In this document: positions 34,605 to 42,682 of the stretch, in pieces
Position numbering within the stretch: position 1 is the stretch's first letter
Layout of the letters: each line of letters opens with the position of its first letter
NCBI GenBank assembly: GCA_024280755.1
Contig: JAJRPN010000004.1
Coordinates: 108,065-172,064, forward strand
DNA from: Planctomycetota bacterium
GTDB taxonomy: Bacteria; Planctomycetota; Phycisphaerae; Phycisphaerales; UBA1924
Direction: 5' to 3'
DNA length: 64,000 bases
Made by a program: the position numbers and the translations under genes
The notes under the pieces: generated by a model
Seen by the model: only the letters and a program-made list of their open reading frames with translations
Databases searched by the model: none
Told to the model about the DNA's origin: nothing

Positions 34605-35762
34605 TTACTCCCCGACACCATCCCAAACCTCGTTGATATCTTGCCCATCGCAGATCCGACGGATGACCAGGTACAACAGCGTCGAACTCGTGAAGAAAAG
34701 TGAGATCGCATATCCTGCGACCGCGAGTTGGATGATCGTGTGCCAGACATTGATGATGTTGCTGGCGATGAGTTTGGTTGCGCCCAGTTCACCATCGCTG
34801 GTCAACACACGGTTGGTCGAATCCGAAGCAAACAGCGAGGCTACCCAGCTTGTCAGCTCAACAGCACTCTGCGCCACCATGGTGAAGACCGCGATACTCA
34901 ACACGCCGACGAGCGTGAGGATGAGGGTATAGGTGAGATAGCGGAGAGGCTTGCCGATGACATACGCATACGAGCGTTGGATCGCATCAAACCCATCGGT
35001 TCCTTCGATCGCCAACGCGGGGACAATCATCGGCAGGGCAAGAATGTGAAGCATCAAGATGATCGTGGTCAAAATACCCAGCCCGAGTGCGATCGGATAG
35101 AGAATCGCGCCAACAACATCAAGGACCGGGAAGCTCAAGAGCAACCCGCCGATAGCAATCAGCAAGAAGATCAAGACGCAAGCAATGATCGGTCCAACGA
35201 CAGCACCCACAAACTGGCGCGTTCTGCGGAGCGCAAAGCCAAGGGTATCATCGCTTGAAGCGTATTGCCCTTTGGCGAACTCGATCGCGGTCGAGCGAGA
35301 AATGGCTCCACCAACAACCGCGAGGATCGCGATCAAAGGCAGCCCAATGAGCAACGAAATTATTGGCGATTCCATCACCGTTGTTCGAATGGCCACCGAA
35401 GCAAAGCCGATGCTCTGGGCGAGTCCGATGGGGTCCATCGAGCGAAGGTTGGATTGAATTCCCGTCAAGCTTGTTTGGAAGAGATCGCCGAGGGCTTGGA
35501 GTTGATTGTTTGTTTCGCCTGTTTCTGTTTCGCCATTTAGACCGACCATTGATGCCAGTGAGAGCACGATCGAGAGCAGGAAGGCGCAGATAGAGCCAGT
35601 GATTAAGCGAGACGGCGAGAGCGCCAACGCTGGTGCCCGCAATATTTTTGGCCAGAGCAAATCATCGGTGAGATCCGAGAGCATCACCGTTGGCTGGCGC
35701 ACATTGGCCGGTTGGCTGGAGGATTGATGGGTGTCGTTTGAGGTGCTCTTTGGGTTGCTCAT
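34605..35762 (-). CDS. Multi-pass membrane protein, function unknown
   Basis: 385 aa from ATG 35762. A hydrophilic N-terminus (1-55) is followed by about six membrane segments, including AFLLSIVLSLASMVGL, PIIACVLIFLLIAIGGLLL, IALGLGILTTIILMLHILALPMIVPALAIE and LIRRICDGQD near the end. The segment GTDGFDAIQRSYAYVIGKPLRYL resembles proteins with a regulated membrane domain of unknown role. The start is supported by TATCAT 6 bases before the ATG. It is divergent from the gene at 35831 and converges on the TPR gene. Confidence 0.7.
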   Translation of the reverse strand: MSNPKSTSNDTHQSSSQPANVRQPTVMLSDLTDDLLWPKILRAPALALSPSRLITGSICAFLLSIVLSLASMVGLNGETETGETNNQLQALGDLFQTSLTGIQSNLRSMDPIGLAQSIGFASVAIRTTVMESPIISLLIGLPLIAILAVVGGAISRSTAIEFAKGQYASSDDTLGFALRRTRQFVGAVVGPIIACVLIFLLIAIGGLLLSFPVLDVVGAILYPIALGLGILTTIILMLHILALPMIVPALAIEGTDGFDAIQRSYAYVIGKPLRYLTYTLILTLVGVLSIAVFTMVAQSAVELTSWVASLFASDSTNRVLTSDGELGATKLIASNIINVWHTIIQLAVAGYAISLFFTSSTLLYLVIRRICDGQDINEVWDGVGE

Positions 35763-35830
35763 AGGGTAATGATACTCGATATCGGGGCGTTGGGCTTGCC
35801 TAAACGGGGTTTTGAGCCGATGATAGAGGC

Positions 35831-36733
35831 ATGATTGAAGCGCTTGCACTGGTCGGAAAACAATGGTTCGCTCGGATTGTCTCGCTCTGCGTGATCGGGC
35901 CGATCTGTGCCGGCATCGCATCGGGGGTGGTCGCGCCCGACGGCTCACGCCATACAACCTTCTTAACGAGCCATTCGATGGGCTCTGGGATTGTCGCGTT
36001 GGCGATGGTCTTGGGCTTGACGATGGTGATGGGGGTTGTCATCGGGCGAGGGGTCGATCGCCGAGAGGGGGTTCTTAATATCGCTTTCGTCTTCGGATGG
36101 GTCGCATGGACCTCTGGACGCATGGGCGAGATGTATCGGTTCTCGCCAGACTCAGGCACATTGATCAAGGTTTCGATCGAAACACTGATTATTGGTGTTG
36201 CGGTGTTGATCGCGATGATGCTGATGACCAAGCCAGAGAAAGATGACGGGCAAAGCGATGAGGTTTCTCGCTTTGATTGCAGCTTTCTGATTGCTTCGCT
36301 CTTGAGCACGCGCGGGATTGCCTCGATGCTTGCAGCCATTGCGGGGGGGCTTGTCGTATCGTATCTTTGGGGGCAATCTGACCTTCCTGGTCAATCTACC
36401 GGCGTGGGACTCTTCGCTGGGATTGGTGCGGGGTTGATCGGGACATTGGTTTCGACTTCGATGAACAAAAATGAGCCCGGGGAAAACGCCACGCCATTTG
36501 CTCCGATCATGATCGGGGTCATGCTGTGCGGCGTATTGGGGCCGATCATTGGAATGATCCAGCCTGGCCCAGGTGGGCTGTTGGCTTCGATCATCAGCGG
36601 GCATCTGCCTGGGTATCTGATTGTGTCGCCGATCGCGTGGTCGATGGGGGCACTGCTCGGCGTGCCGATCGGGCATTCATGGGTCGAGCACTCCGCCCAG
36701 CAAGCAGCAGGTGCACAAGCCAAGCCGGCCTAA
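35831..36733 (+). CDS. Multi-pass membrane protein, function unknown
   Basis: 300 aa with about seven hydrophobic helices separated by short charged loops (one longer loop at about 138-150, KPEKDDGQSDEVSRFD). Gly-rich helices (LFAGIGAGLIGTLVSTS, MIGVMLCGVLGPIIGMI) suggest packed helix pairs. No family recognised. AGAGG lies just before the ATG. It is divergent from the other membrane protein across 68 bases and lies upstream of folE2. Confidence 0.68.
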   Translation: MIEALALVGKQWFARIVSLCVIGPICAGIASGVVAPDGSRHTTFLTSHSMGSGIVALAMVLGLTMVMGVVIGRGVDRREGVLNIAFVFGWVAWTSGRMGEMYRFSPDSGTLIKVSIETLIIGVAVLIAMMLMTKPEKDDGQSDEVSRFDCSFLIASLLSTRGIASMLAAIAGGLVVSYLWGQSDLPGQSTGVGLFAGIGAGLIGTLVSTSMNKNEPGENATPFAPIMIGVMLCGVLGPIIGMIQPGPGGLLASIISGHLPGYLIVSPIAWSMGALLGVPIGHSWVEHSAQQAAGAQAKPA

Positions 36734-36873
36734 ATTTGGATATTTTACGGGTTTATATGTAACGAGTCGGTTTCGGCGGGGTCTGTTTTTAGAGCGGAAA
36801 TACTTTTCGATTGCCGCGTGTTGTTGGGGCGTCGAGTCCCTACGATTCATCGTCATTTTACACGAAAGCAAGC

Positions 36874-37740
36874 ATGCCCATGACCGATACAACCTGTTGT
36901 AACTCATCAACTTGTGAGCCTAAGAATATGAGCGATTCATCCGACGAAAAGCAAACAATGCCCGATGTTCAAGGGTTCTCCGATCAGCGCAATGTCGCGA
37001 TCGACAGGGTCGGGGTGAAGGATGTTGTCTATCCGATGAAGTTGGCCACCCGTGATGGTGCGAGTCAATCGACGGTTGCGTCGATTAGCATGTATGTCGC
37101 GCTGCCCAAAGAGAAGAAGGGCACCCACATGTCCCGGTTCTTGGAAGTGCTCAACGATCATGGCTGCCAAGCGTTTTCGCCAGCAGATATCCCGGTGATT
37201 ACCCGCAAAATCAAGGAACGCCTCAACGCCAACGAGGCGCACTTCGAAGCGTCGTTTACCTACTTCATCGAAAAGGCTGCTCCTGTCACGGGTCAGCCGG
37301 GGCTGATGAACTATGAGGTGACCTTTGCCTGTACCGTCAACGGCACAAGTGAAGACTTTGTTATCAAGGTCGCTGCACCTGCAACAAGCTTGTGCCCATG
37401 TTCGAAAGAGATCTCCGCGTACGGCGCGCACAATCAGCGATGTCGAATCGAAGCTGCGGTTCGTACAAAGGGAACGATGTGGATCGAAGATCTCGTCGAA
37501 CACCTCGAAGGAGCAGCGTCGCACCCGGTTTATGCGTTGCTCAAGCGTCCCGATGAGAAGTTCGTGACTGAAAAAGCGTTTGAGAATCCAAAGTTCGTCG
37601 AAGACATCATTCGTGATCTGGCGATCATGCTCAACAACGACGATCGTATTGTGCAGTACGACATCAGCTCAGAAAACTTCGAGTCGATCCATGCTCACAA
37701 TGCCTATGCCGAGCTTTCACGCGACAAACGGCTCGATTAA
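36874..37740 (+). CDS. folE2: GTP cyclohydrolase FolE2 (type IB)
   Basis: 288 aa. It has the FolE2 hallmark SLCPCSKEISAYGAHNQR (about 170-188), which carries the catalytic and metal-binding Cys and His, and the internal repeat of the tunnelling fold. It opens the pathway from GTP to dihydroneopterin triphosphate, needed for folate and for queuosine precursors; FolE2 can use metals other than zinc. The starts at 36874 and 36880 cannot be separated, and the first 35 residues are Cys/Thr-rich and not conserved. No folate or queuosine gene is adjacent in this window. Confidence 0.92.
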   Translation: MPMTDTTCCNSSTCEPKNMSDSSDEKQTMPDVQGFSDQRNVAIDRVGVKDVVYPMKLATRDGASQSTVASISMYVALPKEKKGTHMSRFLEVLNDHGCQAFSPADIPVITRKIKERLNANEAHFEASFTYFIEKAAPVTGQPGLMNYEVTFACTVNGTSEDFVIKVAAPATSLCPCSKEISAYGAHNQRCRIEAAVRTKGTMWIEDLVEHLEGAASHPVYALLKRPDEKFVTEKAFENPKFVEDIIRDLAIMLNNDDRIVQYDISSENFESIHAHNAYAELSRDKRLD

Positions 37741-37861
37741 GCAAAGATCACTGTTTCTGGTACAAAATCATCCCTCAATGGGCATCGAGCCGATTTATAT
37801 GCGTACACCCATTGGCGTGTAAGTGCTTATCGTATGTCCATATTGAAGCGGTCTGATTCTG

Positions 37862-40339
37862 ATGCCCCGACTCTCGAAATATATCCCCAGCATGTTCCAC
37901 CGAAGGGTGCTGCTCTTGGCGGTCATGGTTGTCGGGGCCTTTCTGCTGCTTATCTTTCGGCTCGGATGGATGACCCTTGGTGAGCAAGGGCGTCAAGCCC
38001 GCGCCGATGCCGGGCAAAGGCTTGTTCGTGAGACCTGGCTGCCAACCGTGCGAGGCACAATCTTCGATCGCAAAGGACGAGTGCTTGCAGGCGATCGGGC
38101 ATCGTATGACATCGCGGTCGATTATCGTGTACTCAACGGGCAATGGGTCTACGCTGATCGCAGCGGCAGGCTCTATGGCATCGATATCCCACGCTATGCG
38201 CTCAGGCTGGCACAAAAATACAACGCCGATATCTGGGACAAACTCGAACCAGACCAACAAGCAGAAATCGCAGCCGATTTTGAATCGGCGTTGCGCGATC
38301 GCGTTGAGGTTATGTATCAATACATCGCCGACCAAACCGGCGTGCCGATCGATGAGCTGATGGATCGCCGAGATTCGATCTTGCGCCGAGTGCGAAGAAT
38401 GAAAGCTGAGTACACCGATCGGACACGCGCAAGAGAACTCCAAGGGCACAAAGATCGTGGGCATGTTCCCGACGAGAGTGACCTCCGACGAGTCGAGCGC
38501 ATCGCGAATCAGCCGATCGCTGAAGAGATCGAGGCGCACACGCTTGTTGGTGATGTAAGCGACGGGATTGGCTTTACCTTTATTCGTCAGGGCGTGCGTG
38601 AGACGCCTTTGATCTCGCGTGTGGACAGCGGGCAGGCGGATCAAGATCGTGAAGCGGTTTCTGTTTTTCCGGGATTGCTCGTGCTTGATGCAACCGCTCG
38701 GCTGTATCCATACAAAGATCTTCGCGTATTGATCGATCGCTCTTCGTTCCCGCCGCCGTTGCAGTCTGAGTCGTTGGTGTCGATGGATGAAACCGATGTC
38801 GGAACGATGATCCTCGGCGTGGTGCGCTCTGGTATTCAGGCAGATGATGTGCAAAGGCGTAAAGAAGCATTAGAAAACGATGACCTGCTCGCGCTCCGTT
38901 CGCGGACTATTAAAGGCACCGATCGTGGACGCTATATGCACAGCGATTACATCGGACGGACCGGGATCGAGCAGGCGTATGAAGATCACCTGCGTGGGCT
39001 TCGGGGCGTAAGTGTCGAGAATCGCCAGACCGGAGAAGCGATCGAGATCGGATCGACGCCGGGCTTAGATATTCAACTCACACTTGACATCATGCTCCAG
39101 GCACGGGTGCGTGCGATCCTCGATCCTGCACTTGGTCTCACACGGATTCAGCCTTGGCATAACAACGAAGAACCCACGATGCCCATCGGGACCGAACTCG
39201 ATGCGGGCGTGATTGTGTTGGAGGTCGCGACGGGCGATATTTTGGCATTGGTTTCAACCCCTGTGCCTCCGAGCGATGGCGATTGGTCACGCTATGGCGT
39301 GCGAACCAAAGCCGACAAACGGTTGTTTGATAAGATCCATACACCCTATATCAACCGTGCGATCGCGATGCCCTACCCGCCCGGATCGGTCGCCAAGGCG
39401 ATTATCCTCAACGGCGCAGCCAAGTACGGCATGTACAAAGAAGGCGAACGGATCGAGGCCAACGGGCACCTCTTGCCCAACCAACCAAACAGATATCGCT
39501 CATGGATTTACAAAATTACCGATGGGGCATACACACATTACGACCAGCTCGATGGGAGGCATCCCAACGATGTTGATGCGTTGATGGTCTCGTCGAATGT
39601 GTTCTTCTTTACACTCGGGCGAAGGCTGGGCCCAGAGCTGGTCAGCACGGTCTATCAAGAGTTTGGTGTCGGCACGCGATATAACCTTGGGGTTGGGCAA
39701 GAGTGGGCGGGTTCGCTTGAGCCGTTTAATGGAGTGGCGTTAAATATCGAACATGCAACGCTGATGGGGATCGGGCAAGGCCCGGTGACTTGGACGCCGT
39801 TGCATGCTGCCGACGCGTTCGCAACGATCGCTCGTCAAGGGTATCGAGTTCCGCCCAAGCTCATCGTTGATGGACGAGCGCCCGAGGTAAAAAGCCTCGA
39901 TCTACCAGCGTGGTCGATCCGCGATGCGCTCGAAGGGCTTCATGAGGTGGTGAGCAATCGCTTGCTCGGCTCAGGGTTCGGAATTCGGTATCAAGAACTC
40001 GAACCCCACACGCCAACCTTTAATGCTCCGGGAATCCGAGTGTGGGGAAAAACAGGAACCGCCGAAGCTCCAGCGTTGGTGTTTGATCCTGACCTGATCG
40101 ACGATGAAAACGGGCCGATGGATCCGATCGTGGTGCGCGATGGCGATCATTCATGGTTCGTCACACTCGTCGGCCCAGAAGGGGGCAGCCCAGAATATGC
40201 CATCGCAGTCGTGGTCGACTACGCCGGCTCGGGGGGGCGGGTCTCTGGACCAATCAATAATCAGATTATCCATGCCTTGATCGCTGAGGGCTATCTTCCA
40301 AAGGTTGACACAAATCAGGATGGCGAGGTGAACCCATGA
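37862..40339 (+). CDS. mrdA: Penicillin-binding protein 2 (elongasome transpeptidase)
   Basis: 825 aa, longer than E. coli PBP2 (about 630). A membrane anchor (about 14-36) precedes the pedestal/dimerisation domain with RGTIFDRKGRVLAGDRASYDI. A long charged insertion follows between about 120 and 230. The transpeptidase domain has S509-V-A-K512 (active-site Ser), SSN near 577 and K730-T-G. It cross-links peptidoglycan for cell elongation. It overlaps rodA by 4 bases (ATGA), the standard PBP2-SEDS pair. Confidence 0.93.
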   Translation: MPRLSKYIPSMFHRRVLLLAVMVVGAFLLLIFRLGWMTLGEQGRQARADAGQRLVRETWLPTVRGTIFDRKGRVLAGDRASYDIAVDYRVLNGQWVYADRSGRLYGIDIPRYALRLAQKYNADIWDKLEPDQQAEIAADFESALRDRVEVMYQYIADQTGVPIDELMDRRDSILRRVRRMKAEYTDRTRARELQGHKDRGHVPDESDLRRVERIANQPIAEEIEAHTLVGDVSDGIGFTFIRQGVRETPLISRVDSGQADQDREAVSVFPGLLVLDATARLYPYKDLRVLIDRSSFPPPLQSESLVSMDETDVGTMILGVVRSGIQADDVQRRKEALENDDLLALRSRTIKGTDRGRYMHSDYIGRTGIEQAYEDHLRGLRGVSVENRQTGEAIEIGSTPGLDIQLTLDIMLQARVRAILDPALGLTRIQPWHNNEEPTMPIGTELDAGVIVLEVATGDILALVSTPVPPSDGDWSRYGVRTKADKRLFDKIHTPYINRAIAMPYPPGSVAKAIILNGAAKYGMYKEGERIEANGHLLPNQPNRYRSWIYKITDGAYTHYDQLDGRHPNDVDALMVSSNVFFFTLGRRLGPELVSTVYQEFGVGTRYNLGVGQEWAGSLEPFNGVALNIEHATLMGIGQGPVTWTPLHAADAFATIARQGYRVPPKLIVDGRAPEVKSLDLPAWSIRDALEGLHEVVSNRLLGSGFGIRYQELEPHTPTFNAPGIRVWGKTGTAEAPALVFDPDLIDDENGPMDPIVVRDGDHSWFVTLVGPEGGSPEYAIAVVVDYAGSGGRVSGPINNQIIHALIAEGYLPKVDTNQDGEVNP

Positions 40340-41646
40340 GCACAATGCCCTCACGCATAATTCGACTCATCCAAGGCGGCGGGCGATCCAACGAGCCGAT
40401 CACCAAAGCGATCAAAGTGATCAACTATGGCTGGATCACCGTGATCGCATCGTTGCTGCTCACATTCATCGGGATCTATGCGATCGATCTTGGTTTGAGC
40501 AGCGAAGGACCTGCCGGCGAGTTGGTCTTGTCATCAACCGCGATCAAGCAGATGATATTTATGGTTGTCGGGATGATCGCCTGCGCCGTGATCGCGCTGC
40601 CTCACTATAAGCTTATCACCGCGATCGCCTGGCTGTTGTTTTTCATCTGCCTCGCGTTGCTGGTGTTCTTACTTATCCCCGGCGTGCCCAAGAGTATCGT
40701 AAATCCAGTCAAGGGTGCGCGGTCGTGGATCAATCTTGGGTTTACGAACTTCCAGCCTAGTGAGGTGATGAAGATCGCGTTTGTGCTTGCGGTCGCGCAG
40801 TACATGCGATTCCGGTCGGAGCATCGACGGTTTAGAGGGTTGATCGTGCCCGGGATTATCGCAGCGGTGCCTGTGGCGTTGATTACCGTTCAACCAGATC
40901 TTGGGACGGCTTCACTCTTCATCCCGGCGTTGTTCGCAATGCTGATCGCAGCGGGCGCTCGGCTTCGCCACCTGACCTTGATCGTATTGTGCGCCGCGAT
41001 GGCAGCGCCGATCGGGTATCAGTTCATGAAGCCTCACCAGAAGAGCCGAATCGATGGCTTGATCAAACAGTTCCAAGGCGACACCTCGACCAACTTCGAT
41101 ATCAACTTCCAGGCCTCACGCGCACAGATGATCATCGGGGCCGGGCAAGCAACCGGAATGAACGACGACACAACCCGGGCGATGGTGCGGTATAACGCGC
41201 TGCCTGAGCGTGAGAATGACATGGTCTTTGCCGTCGTGGTCGCCCGATTTGGGTTTGTAGGCGGGTTTGTGCTGTTGGTGTTGTATGCGGTATGGGTCGG
41301 CGGGGCGTTTGTGGTGGCGGCGAGCTGCCGAGAACCGATGGGCAGGTTGATTGCGGTGGGAATTCCTGCGTTTATTGCGACTCAAGTGGTCATTAATGTT
41401 GGGATGAACATCGGGGTGGTTCCTATCATCGGCATCACGCTTCCGTTTCTCTCTGCTGGGGGATCGAGCCTGATTACCTCGTGGTTGATGACCGGGCTGA
41501 TTGTCAATGTAGCCTTGCATCGCCCGAAACCCCCTTACCGGAGCTCGTTTGAATACGCAGATGATGATTATGGACCAGACCCGCTCAAACCAACCAAGCC
41601 GTACGGGCGCTCAATCGGATTCTCCGGCCGAGCGTTCACCCGTTGA
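40336..41646 (+). CDS. rodA: Rod-shape-determining SEDS glycosyltransferase RodA
   Basis: 436 aa with about ten membrane helices. SEDS-family motifs are seen: GARSWINLGFTNFQPSEVMKIAFVL, VQPDLGTA with the catalytic Asp, and NVGMNIGVVPIIGITLPFLSAGGSS. It polymerises glycan strands from lipid II and works with PBP2, whose gene overlaps its start. The C-terminal tail overlaps the rsmG reading frame, so translation of the next gene may be coupled. Confidence 0.95.
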   Translation: MSTMPSRIIRLIQGGGRSNEPITKAIKVINYGWITVIASLLLTFIGIYAIDLGLSSEGPAGELVLSSTAIKQMIFMVVGMIACAVIALPHYKLITAIAWLLFFICLALLVFLLIPGVPKSIVNPVKGARSWINLGFTNFQPSEVMKIAFVLAVAQYMRFRSEHRRFRGLIVPGIIAAVPVALITVQPDLGTASLFIPALFAMLIAAGARLRHLTLIVLCAAMAAPIGYQFMKPHQKSRIDGLIKQFQGDTSTNFDINFQASRAQMIIGAGQATGMNDDTTRAMVRYNALPERENDMVFAVVVARFGFVGGFVLLVLYAVWVGGAFVVAASCREPMGRLIAVGIPAFIATQVVINVGMNIGVVPIIGITLPFLSAGGSSLITSWLMTGLIVNVALHRPKPPYRSSFEYADDDYGPDPLKPTKPYGRSIGFSGRAFTR

Positions 41647-42457
41647 TCTCGAACTCGGATCACTCACCGCCTGCACCCCGCCCGAGGGCTGGGTGCAGCG
41701 ATGCAATGAAGCCGGGATCTCGTTCGATGACGGCGATGTCGAAAAACTCGGGATGTACCTGGCGATGCTCATGCACGCCAACACCCGCATGAACCTGACG
41801 GCCATCAAAGAAGAAGCAGACGCATGGGGCAAGCACATCTTCGATGCACTCACCTTGGTGCCTTTGATGGCCGAGCTTGAAGATGAGGCGAGTGTGATCG
41901 ATATCGGTTCGGGCGGCGGACTCCCCGGGATTCCATTGGCGATCGTGATGCCCAAGGTGTGGTTCACGCTGGTTGATGCGACCAAGAAGAAGATTGATTA
42001 TTTGGATCAAGTGATTGATGCGCTTGGATTGAAAAATGTGCGTGCGATCAATGCCCGTGCCGAGCAGCTCGGGGTGGATCGCGGCATGCGGACACCCGAT
42101 GGGCGCAAGGGTGCGCATCGTGAGCATTATGATGTAGCCTTGGCGCGAGGCGTGGGGCAGATCGCGATGCTGGCCGAACTGACGGTGCCACTGCTCAAGA
42201 TCGGTGGGTTGGTGCTGATGACCAAGGGGCAGAAGGCCGAGGAAGAGCTTGAGATTGCCAAGGCTGCGTTGCACCTGTTGCACACCAATCATGCGGGGAC
42301 CATCGAGACAGCGACGGGTCGGATTGTGGTGCTGGAGAAGCAGCGCAAGACGCCGAGGGATTATCCGAGACGGGATGGGGAGCCCAAGCGATCGCCGTTG
42401 GGGGTTGGGAAGAAGGAAGCGAAGAAGGCAATGGGCAAAGGCAATGGGGAAGAGTGA
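41549..42457 (+). CDS. rsmG: 16S rRNA (guanine-527-N7)-methyltransferase RsmG
   Basis: 302 aa from TTG 41549, longer than E. coli RsmG (207) because of N- and C-terminal extensions. The core has LTAIKEEADAWGKHIFDAL, the SAM motif IDIGSGGGLPGIPLA (about 117-132) and the ALARGVGQ segment. It methylates G527 of 16S rRNA. GGAG lies 5 bases before the TTG at 41549; ATGs at 41561, 41564 and 41570 are alternatives. All lie inside the end of rodA, so the overlap is 70-98 bases. The C-terminus is a Lys/Arg-rich tail. Confidence 0.88.
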   Translation: MNTQMMIMDQTRSNQPSRTGAQSDSPAERSPVDLELGSLTACTPPEGWVQRCNEAGISFDDGDVEKLGMYLAMLMHANTRMNLTAIKEEADAWGKHIFDALTLVPLMAELEDEASVIDIGSGGGLPGIPLAIVMPKVWFTLVDATKKKIDYLDQVIDALGLKNVRAINARAEQLGVDRGMRTPDGRKGAHREHYDVALARGVGQIAMLAELTVPLLKIGGLVLMTKGQKAEEELEIAKAALHLLHTNHAGTIETATGRIVVLEKQRKTPRDYPRRDGEPKRSPLGVGKKEAKKAMGKGNGEE

Positions 42458-42462
42458 CTCTT

Positions 42463-42619
42463 TCGCCTCCCCCGGGCTTCCGGGGGAGGTGTCGAACGAA
42501 GTGAGACGGAGGGGGTCTTGGTTTTGACAGGTGTTTGCTTGGATGGGGAAGAAAGAAGAGAAGACCCCCTCCGTCCGCGAAGACGCGGCCACCTCCCCCG
42601 GAGGCCCGGGGGAGGCGAT
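42463..42619. repeat. Paired GC-rich hairpin element (CCTCCCCCGGG type), copy 1
   Basis: Two inverted arms, 42463-42519 and 42560-42618, pair over about 57 bases. Each arm starts with its own small hairpin (CCTCCCCCGGGCTTCCGG...GGAGG type) and ends with GGAGGGGGTCTT or its complement. A near-identical layout is found at 52653-52812. It fills the gap between rsmG and the helicase gene. Confidence 0.75.
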
Positions 42620-42625
42620 AAGAAA

Positions 42626-42665
42626 AGACACGGCTTGCCGGGGACGGTCAAGCCGTGGCACCCGA
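42626..42665. repeat. CACGGCTTG hairpin repeat, copy 2
   Basis: CACGGCTTG (42629-42637) pairs with CAAGCCGTG (42649-42657), with GGGGACGG in the loop and GCACCCGA after it. It directly follows the paired hairpin element and precedes the helicase start by 18 bases. Confidence 0.75.
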
Positions 42666-42682
42666 GAGTGAGAGAGATTTGA

